From: Micromonospora qiuiae
GTDB lineage: Bacteria; Actinomycetota; Actinomycetes; Mycobacteriales; Micromonosporaceae
Assembly: GCF_016863555.1 (NCBI RefSeq)
Contig: NZ_BOPC01000030.1
Location: forward strand, 58,628 to 122,627
Length of the DNA stretch: 64,000 nt
Reading direction: 5' to 3'
A program made the position numbers and the translations under genes. The notes beneath the pieces were generated by a model. It was not told where the DNA came from, made no database searches, and was given only the letters and a program-made list of their open reading frames with translations. This document shows positions 29,216-38,448 of this stretch, piece by piece (within the stretch, counting starts at the first letter, position 1; each line of letters opens with the position of its first letter).

Positions 29216-30217
29216 ATGAGTGCCAATTCCACGCCGGCCGGCGCGGACGTGGCCGCCGGCGGTACCGACACCCGCACCCGCGGGCAGCAGGCCGCCGTGC
29301 CCGCCCAGCGGGCCAACCGGCGCAAACGGGCCCCGTTGAGCGAGAACAAGCGGGCCGAGCGCAAGCTGGGGTGGCTGCTCTGCGCGCCGGCCGCGCTGGT
29401 CATGGTCGCGGTGACCGGCTATCCGATCCTGTACTCGGTGTGGCTGTCGTTGCAGCGCTTCGACCTGCGTTTTCCCGCCGAACGCGAGTTCGTCGGCCTG
29501 GACAACTACGTCACCGTGCTGACCAACGACTTCTGGTGGACCGCGTTCGGGGTGACCATGCTCATCACGGTGGTCACGGTCGCCGTCGAGTTGGTGCTCG
29601 GCATGGGCCTGGCGCTGGTCATGCACCGTACGCTGGTCGGCCGGGGCATCGTCCGCACCGCGGCGTTGATCCCGTACGGCATCGTCACGGTCGTCGCCGC
29701 GTTCTCCTGGCGGTACGCGTGGACGCCCGGCACCGGATACCTGGCCAACCTCTTCTCCGACGGGGCGCCGCTGACCGAGCGGGCCAGTTCCCTGGCGATC
29801 ATCATGCTGGCGGAGATCTGGAAGACCACGCCGTTCATGGCGCTGCTGTTGATGGCGGGATTGGCGCTGGTGCCGGATGACCTGCTCAAGGCGGCCTCGA
29901 CCGACGGGGCCACCGCATGGCAGCGGTTCACCAAGGTGATGCTGCCGGTGATGAAGCCGGCGATCCTGGTCGCCCTGCTGTTCCGCACGCTCGACGCGTT
30001 CCGGGTCTTCGACAACATCTATGTGTTGACCTCCGGGGCCAACGAGACCTCGTCGGTGTCGATGATCGCCTACAACAACCTGATCCGGGGCCTGAACCTC
30101 GGCATCGGGTCCACCATGTCGGTGCTGATCTTCATCGCCGTGGCGATCATCGCGTTCGTCTTCGTGAAGCTGTTCGGTACCGCTGCCCCCGGCAGCGACG
30201 ACGGGGAGAGGCGCTGA
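29216..30217 (+). CDS. sugA: Trehalose-type ABC transporter permease SugA
   Basis: 333 residues from the ATG at 29216 with GGAGGG upstream. A charged cytoplasmic tail of about 50 residues precedes six membrane segments ([20 protein letters not shown] is the first). The EAA loop is [20 protein letters not shown] (about residues 220-240). It is the MalF-type half of the channel that takes substrate from LpqY. The stop is one base from the sugB start. Confidence 0.9.
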   Translation: MSANSTPAGADVAAGGTDTRTRGQQAAVPAQRANRRKRAPLSENKRAERKLGWLLCAPAALVMVAVTGYPILYSVWLSLQRFDLRFPAEREFVGLDNYVTVLTNDFWWTAFGVTMLITVVTVAVELVLGMGLALVMHRTLVGRGIVRTAALIPYGIVTVVAAFSWRYAWTPGTGYLANLFSDGAPLTERASSLAIIMLAEIWKTTPFMALLLMAGLALVPDDLLKAASTDGATAWQRFTKVMLPVMKPAILVALLFRTLDAFRVFDNIYVLTSGANETSSVSMIAYNNLIRGLNLGIGSTMSVLIFIAVAIIAFVFVKLFGTAAPGSDDGERR

Positions 30218-30218
30218 G

Positions 30219-31052
30219 ATGGCTGACACCACCACCCGAGCCAAGCTCCAGTGGGGCCTGCTGAACGCCGTCGTGGTCGTCTTCGCGCTGATACCGGTGC
30301 TGTGGATCATGTCGCTGTCGTTCAAGACCCCGGCCACGCTGACCGACGGGAAGTTCATCCCGCGCGAGTGGACGCTGGAGAACTACCGGAACATTTTCGA
30401 CACCGACCAGTTCGTCCGGGCCCTGGTCAACTCCATCGGCATCGCGCTGATCGCCACCGCGATCGCCGTCGTGCTCGGCACCATGGCAGCGTACGCGATC
30501 GCCCGGCTCGACTTCCCCGGCAAGCGGCTGCTCGTCGGCGTCGCGCTGTTGATCGCGATGTTCCCGCAGGTGTCGCTGGTCTCGCCGTTGTTCGAGATCG
30601 AGCGACAGTTGGGGCTCTTCGACACCTGGCCGGGGCTGATCCTGCCGTACATCACCTTCGCGCTGCCGCTGGCGATCTACACGCTGTCGGCGTTCTTCAA
30701 ACAGGTCCCCTGGGACCTGGAGAAGGCGGCGAAGATGGACGGCGCCACCCAGGGGCAGGCGTTCCGTCGGGTCATCGCCCCCCTGGCCGCGCCGGGGGTG
30801 TTCACCACGGCGATTCTGGTCTTCATCTTCTGCTGGAACGACTTCCTCTTCGCCATCTCGCTGACCTCCACCGAGCGGTCCCGCACGGTGCCGGTGGCGT
30901 TGTCGTTCTTCACCGGCGAGTCGCAGTTCGAGGACCCCACGGGGGCGATCTGCGCCGCCGCCGTGGTGATCACCGTGCCGATCATCCTGTTCGTCCTCTT
31001 CTTCCAGCGCCGCATCGTCTCCGGCCTGACCTCCGGCGCCGTCAAGGGATAG
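30219..31052 (+). CDS. sugB: Trehalose-type ABC transporter permease SugB
   Basis: 277 residues with six membrane segments and the EAA loop [20 protein letters not shown] (about residues 165-185). It is the MalG-type partner of SugA. The start lies one base after the sugA stop and the ATPase gene begins within about 30 bases, so the four genes form a tight operon. Confidence 0.9.
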   Translation: MADTTTRAKLQWGLLNAVVVVFALIPVLWIMSLSFKTPATLTDGKFIPREWTLENYRNIFDTDQFVRALVNSIGIALIATAIAVVLGTMAAYAIARLDFPGKRLLVGVALLIAMFPQVSLVSPLFEIERQLGLFDTWPGLILPYITFALPLAIYTLSAFFKQVPWDLEKAAKMDGATQGQAFRRVIAPLAAPGVFTTAILVFIFCWNDFLFAISLTSTERSRTVPVALSFFTGESQFEDPTGAICAAAVVITVPIILFVLFFQRRIVSGLTSGAVKG

Positions 31053-31082
31053 GTGGGTCAAAATGCGAAGCCAAGGGATCAG

Positions 31083-32300
31083 GTGGTAACTGTGGCTGAC
31101 ATCGTGCTCGACAAGGTGAGCAAGAAGTTCCCGGACGGCACCATCGCGGTGCGCGACGTCGACCTGGAGATCGCCGACGGCGAGTTCGTGATCCTGGTCG
31201 GCCCCTCCGGCTGCGGCAAGTCCACCACCCTCAACATGATCGCCGGGTTGGAGGACATCAGCTCCGGTGAGCTGCGCATCGGCGGGGAACGGGTCAACGA
31301 CAAGGCCCCCCGCGACCGGGACATCGCAATGGTCTTCCAGTCGTACGCGCTGTATCCGAACATGACCGTGCGGGAGAACATGGCCTTCCCGCTGCGGTTG
31401 GCGAAGCTCGACCAGGCGACCATCGAGCAGAAGGTGGAGGAGGCGGCCAAGGTCCTGGAGCTGACGCCGCTGTTGGACCGCAAGCCGGCCAACCTTTCCG
31501 GTGGGCAGCGGCAGCGGGTGGCGATGGGCCGGGCGATCGTTCGTAAGCCCAAGGCGTTCCTGATGGACGAGCCGCTGTCCAACCTGGACGCCAAGCTGCG
31601 GGTGCAGATGCGTACCGTGGTGTCCCGGTTGCAGAAGCGGCTCGGCACCACCACCGTCTACGTCACCCACGACCAGACCGAGGCGATGACCCTCGGCGAC
31701 CGTGTGGTGATCATGCGGGGCGGTGCGGTGCAGCAGGTCGGCCCGCCGCAGGAGCTGTACGACCACCCGCACAACCTCTTCGTGGCCGGGTTCATCGGCT
31801 CACCGTCGATGAACTTCCTGCCCGCTACCCTCGAGGAAGGGCGGTTGCGTACCGCCCTGGGCGACGTGCCGATCGGCGACCGGATCCGCCGCGAGCTCTC
31901 CAGGGCCGACGCGCCGCGCGAGCTGATCCTCGGCATCCGCCCCGAGCACTTCGAGGACGCCGAACTGGTCGACGAGGAGACCCGCCGCCGTGGCATCGTC
32001 TTCGAGGCGCCGGTCGACATCGTCGAGTCGATGGGCTCGGACAAGTACGTCTACCTCACCGTCGAGGGGGAGCGGGCCACCGCCGCCGAGCTGAAGGAGT
32101 TGGCCGCCGACGCCGGTGCCGCCGATTTCACCGGTGTCGGCTCGCACCTGGTCACCCGTCTGTCCGCCGAGTCCACCGTGACCGAGGGGGAGAACCGGCG
32201 GGTCTGGTTCAACCTGGAGAAGATCCACCTGTTCAACCCGGCGGACGGCCGCAACCTCACCCTCCGCGAGGGCCGCGCCGCCGGCGCCCTCGCCGACTGA
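31083..32300 (+). CDS. sugC: ABC transporter ATP-binding protein SugC (MsiK/UgpC family)
   Basis: 405 residues from the GTG at 31083, which has AAGGGA upstream; a GTG at 31053 adjoining the sugB stop and another at 31092 are possible. Walker A is GPSGCGKST (about residue 40), the signature LSGGQRQRVAMGRAI, and Walker B AFLMDEPLSNLDAK. A C-terminal MalK-like regulatory domain (EAPVDIVESMGSDKYVYLTV) extends to the end. It powers LpqY-SugAB. In actinobacteria one such ATPase may serve several CUT1 importers, so it could also energise the two ATPase-less systems in this window; this is inference. Confidence 0.9.
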   Translation: MVTVADIVLDKVSKKFPDGTIAVRDVDLEIADGEFVILVGPSGCGKSTTLNMIAGLEDISSGELRIGGERVNDKAPRDRDIAMVFQSYALYPNMTVRENMAFPLRLAKLDQATIEQKVEEAAKVLELTPLLDRKPANLSGGQRQRVAMGRAIVRKPKAFLMDEPLSNLDAKLRVQMRTVVSRLQKRLGTTTVYVTHDQTEAMTLGDRVVIMRGGAVQQVGPPQELYDHPHNLFVAGFIGSPSMNFLPATLEEGRLRTALGDVPIGDRIRRELSRADAPRELILGIRPEHFEDAELVDEETRRRGIVFEAPVDIVESMGSDKYVYLTVEGERATAAELKELAADAGAADFTGVGSHLVTRLSAESTVTEGENRRVWFNLEKIHLFNPADGRNLTLREGRAAGALAD

Positions 32301-32313
32301 TCGGGTGCGATGA

Positions 32314-32360
32314 CTACCGGGTACATCTGTCGTTCTGGCCGCGACAGATGTACCCGGTAG
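32314..32360. terminator. 19-base-pair perfect hairpin between convergent genes
   Basis: CTACCGGGTACATCTGTCG (32314-32332) and CGACAGATGTACCCGGTAG (32342-32360) pair perfectly around a 9-base loop. It lies between the convergent sugC and dehydratase stops and would serve as a bidirectional terminator. No T-run is present. Confidence 0.75.
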
Positions 32361-32388
32361 GCTGTGCCGAGCTGGGCGTCAGCCGGAG

Positions 32389-34116
32389 TCAGTGGGAGTG
32401 ACGAGGCACCGCGCTGCCGCTGCCACCGACGAGGAAGTCCAGGTCAGCACCCTTGTCGGCTTGCTGTACGTGCTCGCTGTACAGCCGTACCCATCCTCGA
32501 TCGGTCGCCAGCGGCGGCGGCTGCCAGCCGGCGTGGCGTTGGGCGAGTTCCGCTTCGTCGACCAGGAGGTCCAGCCGGCGTGCCGGGACGTCGAGGCGGA
32601 CCAGGTCACCGGTGCGTACCAGCGCGAGGGGACCGCCCACCGATGCCTCCGGTGCCACGTGCAGCACACAGGTGCCGTACCCGGTGCCGCTCATCCGGGC
32701 GTCGGAGATCCGTACCATGTCCGTGACGCCGGCGGCGAGCAACCGTCGTGGCATGGGCACGTTGCCCACCTCCGGGAAGCCCGGGTAGCCGCGCGGTCCG
32801 GCGTTGCGCACCACGATGACCGTGTCGGGCGTGACGTCGAGATCCGGGTCGTCGGCGGCGACGGCGTAGTCCTCGATCCGGTCGAAGACGAGCGCCGGCC
32901 CGGTGTGCGTGAGCAGGCGAGCCGAGGCGGCGGAGACCTTCAGCACCGCCCCGGACGGCGCGAGTGACCCTCGCAGCACCACGGTGCCCGATCCGGCAGG
33001 CTGGAAGGGCTCGGTGAGGGTACCGATGACCTGCCGGTTCCAGCACTGGACGCCGTTGATGTTGTCGGCCACGCTCTTTCCGCTGACCGTGATCTGGTCC
33101 AGGTGCAGCAGCGGAGCGATCTCCTGCATCACCGCCGGGACACCGCCGGCGTAGGCGAAGTCCTCCATGAGGTACGTGCCGGACGGCATCAGGTTGACCA
33201 GCATGGGCACGTCGCTGGTGAGGGTGTCGAAATCCTCCAGCGACAGGGGGACACCGACGCGTCCGGCGATCGCGAGTAGATGAACCACGGCATTGGTGGA
33301 GCCACCGATGGCGGCGTTGACCCGGATGGCGTTCTCGAACGCGTGGCGGGTGAGCACCGTGGACAGGCGTTGGTCCTGGTCGACCATGGCGACGATCCGG
33401 CGTCCGGCCGCGTGGGCGAGGGCGTACCGTCGCGAGTCGACCGCCGGAACCGCAGCGGCCCCCGGCAGCTGAACGCCCAACGCCTCGGCCACGCAGGCCA
33501 TCGTGGAGGCGGTGCCCATGGTCATGCAGTGGCCCCTGCTGCGGGACATACAGACCTCGGCCTCCGCGCAGTCGGCCACGGTCATCCGGCCGGCTCGCAG
33601 TTCCTCGGTGAAGCGCCAGACGGCGGTGCCCGACCCGATGTCCTGGCCACGGAACTTGCCGTTGAGCATCGGTCCGCCGGTGATCAGCAGGGTCGGGAGG
33701 TCGACGCTGGCCGCACCCATCAGCAGGCCGGGGGTGGTCTTGTCGCAGCCGGAGAGCAGGACCACGCCGTCGAGTGGGTTGGCCCGGATCAGTTCCTCCG
33801 CCTCCATCGCCAGCAGATTGCGGTAGAGCATGGTCGTGGGCCGCATGAGGGGCTCGCCGAGGCTCATCGCGGGGAACTCCAGCGGCAGGCCGCCGCTCTC
33901 CCAGATTCCTCGTTTCACCGATTCGGCCAATTCGCGCAGGTGGGCGTTGCACGGGGTCAGTTCCGACCAGGTCGTGGCGATGCCGATCACCGGGCGACCG
34001 TCGAAGACATCGTCGGCGAACCCCTGGTTACGCATCCAGGAGCGGTGAATGAAACCGTTGCGGCCTTCGGCACCGAACCACTGCCCGCTGCGCAGCGGCC
34101 GATTCGTCATCGACAT
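32389..34116 (-). CDS. IlvD/Edd family sugar-acid dehydratase (arabonate/xylonate type)
   Basis: 575 residues from the ATG at 34116 with AGGAAGG upstream. Three Cys residues expected to bind an iron-sulfur cluster are present in TPCNAHL, LLSGCDKTTPG and GHCMTMGTASTM. The last motif, with HCMTMGTAS instead of the CGGMYTANTM of dihydroxy-acid dehydratase, places it among sugar-acid dehydratases such as L-arabonate and D-xylonate dehydratase. It converts an aldonic acid to a 2-keto-3-deoxy acid. It follows a sugar ABC importer by 85 bases on the same strand, suggesting a non-phosphorylative pentose or related pathway. No aldolase or dehydrogenase gene is nearby. Confidence 0.85.
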   Translation of the reverse strand: MSMTNRPLRSGQWFGAEGRNGFIHRSWMRNQGFADDVFDGRPVIGIATTWSELTPCNAHLRELAESVKRGIWESGGLPLEFPAMSLGEPLMRPTTMLYRNLLAMEAEELIRANPLDGVVLLSGCDKTTPGLLMGAASVDLPTLLITGGPMLNGKFRGQDIGSGTAVWRFTEELRAGRMTVADCAEAEVCMSRSRGHCMTMGTASTMACVAEALGVQLPGAAAVPAVDSRRYALAHAAGRRIVAMVDQDQRLSTVLTRHAFENAIRVNAAIGGSTNAVVHLLAIAGRVGVPLSLEDFDTLTSDVPMLVNLMPSGTYLMEDFAYAGGVPAVMQEIAPLLHLDQITVSGKSVADNINGVQCWNRQVIGTLTEPFQPAGSGTVVLRGSLAPSGAVLKVSAASARLLTHTGPALVFDRIEDYAVAADDPDLDVTPDTVIVVRNAGPRGYPGFPEVGNVPMPRRLLAAGVTDMVRISDARMSGTGYGTCVLHVAPEASVGGPLALVRTGDLVRLDVPARRLDLLVDEAELAQRHAGWQPPPLATDRGWVRLYSEHVQQADKGADLDFLVGGSGSAVPRHSH

Positions 34117-34201
34117 CAGCACACCTTCCTGTCGGCTGTCTGGCCGCGGCGTACGCGGCGGTCAATGAGCAAGCGGTGGACCTGCTGGCGGCAGAGGCGA
34201 C

Positions 34202-35086
34202 CTACCTGAGGCCCCCGACGGACAGTCCGCCGCGCCAGTGTCGTTGGAGGCTGAAGAACGCGATGATCAGTGGAATCACCGACACGAGCGAACCCAGGAT
34301 GATCAGGCTCCACAGGGAGGTTCCGCCCGCGTTGTTCGCGGAAGCGACTCCCTGCCAGAGGCCGAGGCCGACAGTGACGGGGAAGAGTCGGTTGTCGGAG
34401 AGCATGGCCAGCGGCAGGAAGTAGTTGTTCCAGGACGCGACGGCGGACAGGAGCAGGACGGTGACCACCGCGGGGCGCATCAGCGGAAGGGCGATCTGGA
34501 GAAAAGTGCGCGCTTCCCCCGCGCCGTCGACCCGCGCCGCGTCGAGGATCTCGTCGGGGACCGCATCGCGCGCGTAGACGTGCATCAGGTAGACGCCGAA
34601 CGGATTGAGCAGCGAGGGAAGGATCACGGCCCAGACCGTGTTCGTCAGGCCGAGCTGGGCGAACATGATGAAGGTCGGGATGACCAGGGCGGTGGCGGGC
34701 ACCATCAGCGCGCCGAGCACGACGGCGAAGCTGAAACGCCGGGCGGCGAACCGGTACTTGGCGAACCCGTAGCCGGCCATCACCGCCAGGACCGTGGCAC
34801 CGACTCCGCCGGCGAGCGCGTACAACGTGGAGTTCAGGATCCACCGGACATAGATGCCCCCGTCGTAGGTGAACAACTGTTCGAGGTTGCCGAGGTAGTT
34901 GATCTGGTCGGCGAACCAGAGGGTGTTGCCGCCGCCGAACAGGCCCGGCGCGTCCTTGGAGCTGTTGACGATGACCCACCAGAACGGCACGAGAAAGTAG
35001 ATCACCAGGAAGCCGAGAAGGATCTGCAGCGGAAGGTGGCGCTGCGGCCGGCGGTGACCTGCGCTGGCGCTGCTGTGGTGGGACAT
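34202..35086 (-). CDS. Sugar ABC transporter permease, MalG/CebG type
   Basis: 294 residues from the ATG at 35086, which shares one base with the stop of the upstream permease. Six membrane segments and the EAA loop EILDAARVDGAGEARTFLQI (about residues 185-205) are visible. It forms the channel with the MalF-type partner. No ATPase gene is in the operon. Confidence 0.92.
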   Translation of the reverse strand: MSHHSSASAGHRRPQRHLPLQILLGFLVIYFLVPFWWVIVNSSKDAPGLFGGGNTLWFADQINYLGNLEQLFTYDGGIYVRWILNSTLYALAGGVGATVLAVMAGYGFAKYRFAARRFSFAVVLGALMVPATALVIPTFIMFAQLGLTNTVWAVILPSLLNPFGVYLMHVYARDAVPDEILDAARVDGAGEARTFLQIALPLMRPAVVTVLLLSAVASWNNYFLPLAMLSDNRLFPVTVGLGLWQGVASANNAGGTSLWSLIILGSLVSVIPLIIAFFSLQRHWRGGLSVGGLR

Positions 35087-36027
35087 CAGAGGAAGCTCCT
35101 CCGCTTGCGGGTGAAGAACAGGAATGCGTAGACGCAGATGAAGACGAGCCCGCCGAGGGCGAACGAGATCGCCGACCCGTAGTTGAAGTTGGCCAGCCCG
35201 AACGCCTGCTGGTACGCGTACATGTTGGGCGTGAAGTCGGACCCGATCGTGCCGGCGGCGAGGTACCGCAGGAACTGCGGTTCGTTGAAGAACTGCAGGG
35301 TCCCGATGAGCGAGAAGACCAGGATCAGGATCAGCGCGGGCGCGATCAGCGGGATCTTTATCCGCCGGGCGACCTGCCACCGTCCGGCACCGTCCATGCG
35401 AGCGGCCTCATAGAGCGTCGGGTCGATTCCCTGCAGAGCCGCGTACAAGATGATCATGTAGTAGCCGGCCCACTGCCAGGTGACGATGTTGAGCAGGCCG
35501 TAGAAGATCAGGTTGCTGCTCAGAAAGTCGGGTGCGGTCGCGCCGAAGAGCCCGAAGACATCGGAGAGCGGGCCGAAGCTCCTGCTGTACAAGAAGCCCC
35601 ACATCACGGCTCCGATGACCGTGGGGATCGCATAGGGCAGGAAGATCATGAGGCGGGAGAAGCGGGTGAACAGGGAGGTCACCGCGTCCAGGATGAGGGC
35701 CATCGCGAGCGCGACGGCGATCTGGACCGGAATGGCGATGAGCGCGAAGCGAACGACGAACCACGCTCCGGACAGGAAACTCGGGTCGGTGAACGCCTTC
35801 ACGTAGTTGTCGAACAGGACGAAACTGGTGCCCCCGATCAGCTTCTTCTGAAACAGGCTGAGGTACAGCGCGTACGCCAGCGGGGCGATGAGAAACGCCA
35901 GGAAGACGACCCCGAACGGCCCGACGAAGAGCCACCCCGTCAGGTGCTCCCGGCGCTGAACCTTGCTGCGGATCCTGTGCTTCTCATCGTGAGTGCGGGG
36001 TGCGTGCTTCTCGATCAACGACGTCAT
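35086..36027 (-). CDS. Sugar ABC transporter permease, MalF/CebF type
   Basis: 313 residues with a charged N-terminal tail and six membrane segments (LTGWLFVGPFGVVFLAFLIA is the first). The EAA loop is TLYEAARMDGAGRWQVARRI (about residues 205-225). Its ATG overlaps the TGA of the binding-protein gene in an ATGA arrangement, indicating coupled translation. Confidence 0.92.
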   Translation of the reverse strand: MTSLIEKHAPRTHDEKHRIRSKVQRREHLTGWLFVGPFGVVFLAFLIAPLAYALYLSLFQKKLIGGTSFVLFDNYVKAFTDPSFLSGAWFVVRFALIAIPVQIAVALAMALILDAVTSLFTRFSRLMIFLPYAIPTVIGAVMWGFLYSRSFGPLSDVFGLFGATAPDFLSSNLIFYGLLNIVTWQWAGYYMIILYAALQGIDPTLYEAARMDGAGRWQVARRIKIPLIAPALILILVFSLIGTLQFFNEPQFLRYLAAGTIGSDFTPNMYAYQQAFGLANFNYGSAISFALGGLVFICVYAFLFFTRKRRSFL

Positions 36028-37364
36028 CGGACGGTGAAGCCCTGTTCGGTGGCGTGCTTCGTCACGTCTTCCTGGAGCCGGTCAGCAGCCTGCGAACCGG
36101 TGATGGAGCCGGCGCTCATCGCGCTGATCTGCTTGGTCATGGCATCGAAGTAGTACTGGCCGAAGGGGCTGTAGACGACGCCCTGGTAGGCGTTGGCGGC
36201 GGGGACGTACACATCCTTGTTCGCCTGCTGGCCGTCGAAGAACGCCACCTTCAGATCGACGAACTCCGGATTGTTGAGCGCCGTCAGGTTGAGCGGGAAG
36301 ATGATCTGGTTGGTCCAGCCGTCGGTGAGCGACTCCTCGTCGGCGTAGAGGCCGTAGGCGGCCTTGGCCGCGAGCTCCGGCTTCTTGGACTGGCTGGTGA
36401 CGGAGAAGGCCGACCCGCCCCAGTTCACCTGGACCGGGTTGTTCGGATCCCACTGCGGCAGGGGCGCCACCGCGAACGTGCCGGTGTCCTGTCCCTGGCC
36501 GACGCCCGCGCCGGTCAGGTATCCGGGGGCCCAGGCGGCCGAGATGTAGGTGGCGTAGTTCCCGTTGATGACCCCGGAGATGTACTCCGGGGTGAACTGG
36601 TCCTGCGTCCCGACCAGGCCCTTGCGTACGAGGCCGCCCCAGTACTCCAGCACGTCCTTCGAAGCCTGGTCGTTCAGTCGCACACCGATCGATTCGGGCT
36701 GGGCGGGATCGTAGGTGAACGGGGCCGCGCCCTTCTGAATCTGTAGCGCCATCATCAGTGCCGGGACGTTGGCCCCCAGGTCCCCGAAGAGCGGTCCGCC
36801 AGCGTCCTTCACCTTCTGGGCGGCCTGCTCGTACTCTGCCCAGGTCTTCGGCGGGGTGATGCCGTACTTGTCGAAGATGTCCTTGCGGTAGATCATCGCC
36901 AGCGGGCCGCCGTCGACCGGGACGCCGTAGACCGCGTCGCCGACAGAGACGTCCTTCCAGGCCCCCTCGCCGTAGTTGGCCCTGACCGCGTCGAGGCCGT
37001 ACCCGCTGATGTCGACCAGCGCGTTCTGGATCTGGAAGGTCGGGATCCGGTCCATCTCGACCATGACCAGATCAGGCGCGCCGGTGCCCGCCGAGATGGC
37101 CGTCTGGAACTTGTCGTACTGGTCGCCGCCCTGTCCGACGTTGGTCCAGCAGACCTGTACCTCGTCGTTGAGCTTGTTGAAGTTGTCCACGACCAGTTGC
37201 ATGTTGGGGTACCAGGCCCACATCGTGACAACCGGCAGGTCCTGCTTGGTGATGGTGTTGGTGCAGTTGCTCGCGTCGCTTCCGCCTCCGTCAGAGGAGC
37301 AGGCGACGAGGCCGCTCGCGGCTGCGAGCATCGCTACCGTGGCGAGTATTCGTGTCGTCTTCAT
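36024..37364 (-). CDS. Extracellular sugar-binding lipoprotein (CUT1 family)
   Basis: 446 residues from the ATG at 37364 with AAGGGAACC upstream. The signal peptide ends in the lipobox LVAC. The mature protein shows the family 1 binding fold (VVTMWAWYPNMQLVVDNFNK, APDLVMVEMDRIPTFQIQNA). It heads the operon binding protein-permease-permease-dehydratase, so its ligand is probably a sugar or sugar acid degraded through a 2-keto-3-deoxy acid. Exact specificity is not visible. Confidence 0.92.
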   Translation of the reverse strand: MKTTRILATVAMLAAASGLVACSSDGGGSDASNCTNTITKQDLPVVTMWAWYPNMQLVVDNFNKLNDEVQVCWTNVGQGGDQYDKFQTAISAGTGAPDLVMVEMDRIPTFQIQNALVDISGYGLDAVRANYGEGAWKDVSVGDAVYGVPVDGGPLAMIYRKDIFDKYGITPPKTWAEYEQAAQKVKDAGGPLFGDLGANVPALMMALQIQKGAAPFTYDPAQPESIGVRLNDQASKDVLEYWGGLVRKGLVGTQDQFTPEYISGVINGNYATYISAAWAPGYLTGAGVGQGQDTGTFAVAPLPQWDPNNPVQVNWGGSAFSVTSQSKKPELAAKAAYGLYADEESLTDGWTNQIIFPLNLTALNNPEFVDLKVAFFDGQQANKDVYVPAANAYQGVVYSPFGQYYFDAMTKQISAMSAGSITGSQAADRLQEDVTKHATEQGFTVR

Positions 37365-37475
37365 CGACGTGGTTCCCTTCGGGCTCGCCAGCTTGCGTAT
37401 GGCATCGCAGTCCCGAACCAGGGCTCCTTGCTCATCGTCACTCCCCTGCACGGGTCAGAGTCGCCGAGCTGGAAT

Positions 37476-37557
37476 TTGCAACGATCGTAGCGTTATATGC
37501 AGTGGTGTCAATAGTCGATTGCGCCGAGGGTGACGCCGCGTTGCATAAAATGCAACG
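37476..37557. promoter_or_regulatory. Two TTGCAT/ATGCAA operator-like inverted repeats
   Basis: CGTTGCAT-AAA-ATGCAACG (37539-37557) is a perfect 8+8 inverted repeat upstream of the -35 box. A second, imperfect one, TTGCAACG...CGTTATATGCA (37476-37501), overlaps the -10 box. The shared TGCAACG/CGTTGCA half-sites suggest one repressor binding both and closing the promoter. No regulator gene is adjacent. Confidence 0.65.
37484..37511 (-). promoter_or_regulatory. Sigma-70-like promoter of the binding-protein operon
   Basis: On the minus strand TTGACA (37511-37506) and TACGAT (37489-37484) are spaced by 16 bases, close to the primary sigma-factor consensus. The gene start is about 120 bases downstream. 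Confidence 0.65.
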
Positions 37558-37750
37558 GGTGGTCGTCGGGGTCGTCCGCCAACGCATAGGGGATCTCCCT
37601 GAGCCGACGCCGAACGGTGTCCATCGTCGTGCCAGCGACGTGCGGGGTGTCATCCCCGGCTTTTACAGCCAGGACGTGTCGCGGGTGGGTTCCTTGCTGC
37701 GGACCGGGACCCAGTCGGTAAATCGACGATGCAGGTCGGGCGAGAGCTCG

Positions 37751-37951
37751 TTGGGGTGCCCGGGCGCGCAGTGGCGCAAGAGCAGCAAGAGCGGCAACAA
37801 CGGTGGTGACTGCGTCGAGGTCGCCGACAACCTTTCGGGCGTTGTCCTGGTCCGCGACACGAAGGACCGTGACGGCGGGATGCTCGCCTTCGGACCGTCG
37901 GCGTGGCGCAGCTTCGTCGAGCTGGCAAAGACCGTTGGCTCAACCGTCTGA
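37751..37951 (+). CDS. DUF397 domain protein
   Basis: 66 residues from a TTG at 37751 (upstream GAGAGC). AQWRKSSKSGNNGGDCVEVA and VVLVRDTKDRDGGMLAFGPS, then WRSFVELA, cover the complete DUF397 domain. Such proteins normally sit beside an XRE regulator (the WhiJ/BldB-associated arrangement) and act in developmental or antibiotic regulation; here no partner regulator is adjacent. The frame is open further upstream but shows no family similarity there. A strong terminator follows 19 bases later. Confidence 0.75.
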   Translation: MGCPGAQWRKSSKSGNNGGDCVEVADNLSGVVLVRDTKDRDGGMLAFGPSAWRSFVELAKTVGSTV

Positions 37952-37969
37952 CCGCCCCCAACCACTCGC

Positions 37970-38001
37970 AAAAGCCCTCGGCCACCCGGCCGAGGGCTTT
38001 T
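37970..38001 (+). terminator. Rho-independent terminator after the DUF397 gene
   Basis: AAAAGCCCTCGGCC (37970-37983) and GGCCGAGGGCTTTT (37988-38001) form a perfect 14-base-pair stem with an ACCC loop and flanking A and T runs, so it may work in both directions. Confidence 0.9.
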
Positions 38002-38103
38002 CGCCCCTCCTGGAGCGACTGGCAATAGGGCGGCGGGGTGGGTCCTGGCACGGCGGCCGGGCGATGAGAGCGCATCCTCAACCGGCACCGTCGCATGCCA
38101 CAG

Positions 38104-38205
38104 GATGCCGCAACTCGCGGCCCTGCCACGGGGTGCCGCAACTCGCGGCCCTGCCACGGGGTGCCGCAACTCGCGGCCCTGCCACGGGATGCCGCAACTT
38201 GCGGT
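38104..38205. repeat. 28-base tandem repeat, 3.6 copies
   Basis: Units starting GATGCCGCAACTCGCGGCCC or GGTGCCGCAACTCGCGGCCC and ending TGCCACGG begin at 38104, 38132 and 38160, with a fourth partial unit from 38188. Copies are identical except for the second base and one change in the last. There are no spacers, so it is not a CRISPR array. The 500 bases between the DUF397 terminator and the IS30 element otherwise contain only the dispersed repeat below. Confidence 0.85.
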
Positions 38206-38400
38206 GTCAACCGGTCCGGAAAGCCCAACATGCCGCAACCCGCGCTGCCCGAAGGGCGGGATAGGCCGACATGCCGTAACCCGTGCTCGCCCTGAGCACC
38301 CGAATACCCCGGGATGCCGCAACCCGCGCCGCCCGCACCCTCAGACACATCGGCCACCAGGCATGGATCTCGCCGCCACCACCACCTATTGCCGGCCTCT
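38190..38400. repeat. Dispersed about 200-base repeat, copy A
   Basis: TCAACCGGTCCGGAAAGCCC and the following bases run in parallel with 63611-63830: shared phrases include CAACCGGYCCGGAAA, GCAACCCGCGC (several times), CCCGACAT/CCGACATGCCG, and near the end CTCGCCGCCACCACC then TGCCGG. The internal phrase GCCGCAACCCGCG also relates it to the adjacent 28-base units. Confidence 0.65.
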
Positions 38401-38448
38401 CCGAAACGCTTGCTCATCTCCTGGGCCCGCTTGGCCCCTCACCCAGGC

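Noticed and set aside
32392..32967. Plus-strand frames opposite the dehydratase gene.
   Set aside because: Antisense shadows; the minus-strand dehydratase has all its Cys motifs in one frame.
37352..37750. N-terminal extension of the DUF397 frame back to 37352.
   Set aside because: The extension covers the promoter and operators of the divergent binding-protein operon and has no similarity to the family; the TTG at 37751 gives the usual domain length.
38104..38205. Possible CRISPR array.
   Set aside because: The repeats are directly tandem with no spacers and no cas genes are nearby.
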